The notes below the pieces were generated by a model. The model was not told where the DNA came from. It ran no database searches and worked only from the letters and a program-made list of their open reading frames with translations. Positions 31,981-32,468 of a DNA stretch of 32,468 nucleotides are shown here, one piece after another (positions within the stretch are counted from its first letter, which is position 1; each line of letters opens with the position of its first letter). Position numbers and translations under genes: made by a program. The stretch covers positions 1-32,468 of the forward strand of contig JAAAOB010000126.1 of the NCBI GenBank assembly GCA_009909035.1. Direction: 5' to 3'. This DNA is from Bacteroidota bacterium. GTDB taxonomy: Bacteria > Bacteroidota > Rhodothermia > Balneolales > Balneolaceae.

Positions 31981-32468
31981 TTTTGAGTTTGCCCGTAGCC
32001 CGGCTCGCTGAGCCGAGTGGGAAAGATTTGGTCGATGGAATATATTTCATTTTATGGCTCGATATTTAATAGATGCTTACACTTTTCACGAGTTTTCTTG
32101 GTTTGCCCGGTTCCAGGGAAGCGGGTCAGGCGACCCGCTCTACGCAGCCCGGCTCGCCGAGCCGAGAGGGAAAGATTTGGTCGATGGAATATATTTCATT
32201 TTATGGCTCGATATTTAATAGATGCCTACACTTTTCACGAGTTTTCTTGGTTTGCCCGGTTCCAGGGAAGCGGGTCAGGCGACCCGCTCTACGCAGCCCG
32301 GCTCGCCGAGCCGAGGGGAAAAATTTGGTCAGTAGAATAGATTTCTATTTAAGTGTCGATATTTAATAGATGCCTACACTTTTCACGAGTTTTCTTGGTT
32401 TGCCCGGTTCCAGGGAAGCGGGTCAGGCGACCCGCTCTACGTAGCTCGGCTCGCTGAGCCGAGAGGGA
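31981..32468. repeat. Tandem palindrome array B (four hairpins, ~149-bp units, runs off the window)
   Basis: Hairpins of the same family as array A lie at 31999-32017, 32148-32166, 32297-32315 and 32445-32463, spaced 148-149 bp. The extra ~33 bp per unit is a second palindrome module, GCGGGTCAGGCGACCCGC (32121-32138, 32270-32287, 32418-32435), added just before the main hairpin. The two central units are almost identical, indicating recent tandem duplication. The array continues past the right edge. Confidence 0.93.

Noticed and set aside
32017..32366. Open frames of about 100 codons in array B
   Set aside because: They repeat the same peptide in each unit and cross the palindromes. They are a by-product of the tandem repeat, not genes.
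31143..32463. Regularly spaced palindromic repeats resembling a CRISPR array
   Set aside because: The sequence between the hairpins is conserved from unit to unit, whereas spacers should differ. Units are 115-149 bp, far too long, and no cas genes are in the window.

Overview
The window looks like a chromosomal segment of a Balneolota/Rhodothermota-type or Bacteroidota-related bacterium. Supporting signs are a GWxTD-domain lipid/cell-surface type protein, BatC/BatD/BatE aerotolerance-type proteins, BshA (bacillithiol), a Bacteroidota-style initiator tRNA, few Shine-Dalgarno sites, and many dispersed short palindromic repeats. The taxonomic call is inference from gene content; there is no 16S gene here.

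Layout. 1-5.1 kb: the 3' end of purL, an SDR oxidoreductase with an unusual active site, then a minus-strand pair, ornithine aminotransferase (rocD) followed by lysine 6-aminotransferase (lat). 5.2-5.5 kb: an initiator tRNA gene with a clear sigma70-type promoter and terminator, followed by a decayed tRNA-plus-terminator copy that carries two palindromic inserts. 5.9-8.9 kb: a tightly packed plus-strand operon, Na+/solute symporter - GNAT acetyltransferase - alanine/ornithine-racemase-family PLP enzyme. Together with rocD/lat this suggests a basic-amino-acid module, and similar palindromes lie upstream of both transcription units. 8.9-9.35 kb: a mosaic of dispersed repeats containing a 160-bp MITE-like element with 19-bp terminal inverted repeats. 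9.35-11.6 kb: a small membrane protein and a sugar-porter MFS transporter. 11.7-15.8 kb (minus): yebC-batC-batD-batE, without batA/batB. 16.3-19.1 kb: an unrecognised protein with a ParB-like motif, convergent with a GWxTD-domain protein. 19.4-23.9 kb: bshA, an HI0933-family flavoprotein, a frameshifted REP-associated Y1 transposase between REP-like hairpins, and a PIG3-type quinone oxidoreductase.

24.0-31.1 kb is a surface-glycan locus: a flippase, one GT4 and two GT2 glycosyltransferases, two sulfotransferases of different families, and a SAM-methyltransferase-like protein. It reads as synthesis and export of a sulfated, possibly methylated, polysaccharide; no polymerase or ligase is visible. 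31.1 kb to the end is gene-free and built almost wholly of palindromic repeats: two tandem arrays of a 19-bp hairpin in 115-bp or 149-bp units, around a shuffled patchwork of other hairpins.

The least ordinary content is the repeat ecology (MITE, RAYT remnant, modular palindrome arrays, palindromes inside a tRNA copy). Next are the racemase/aminotransferase module and the sulfated-glycan locus. No wholly new defence or enzyme system is evident.
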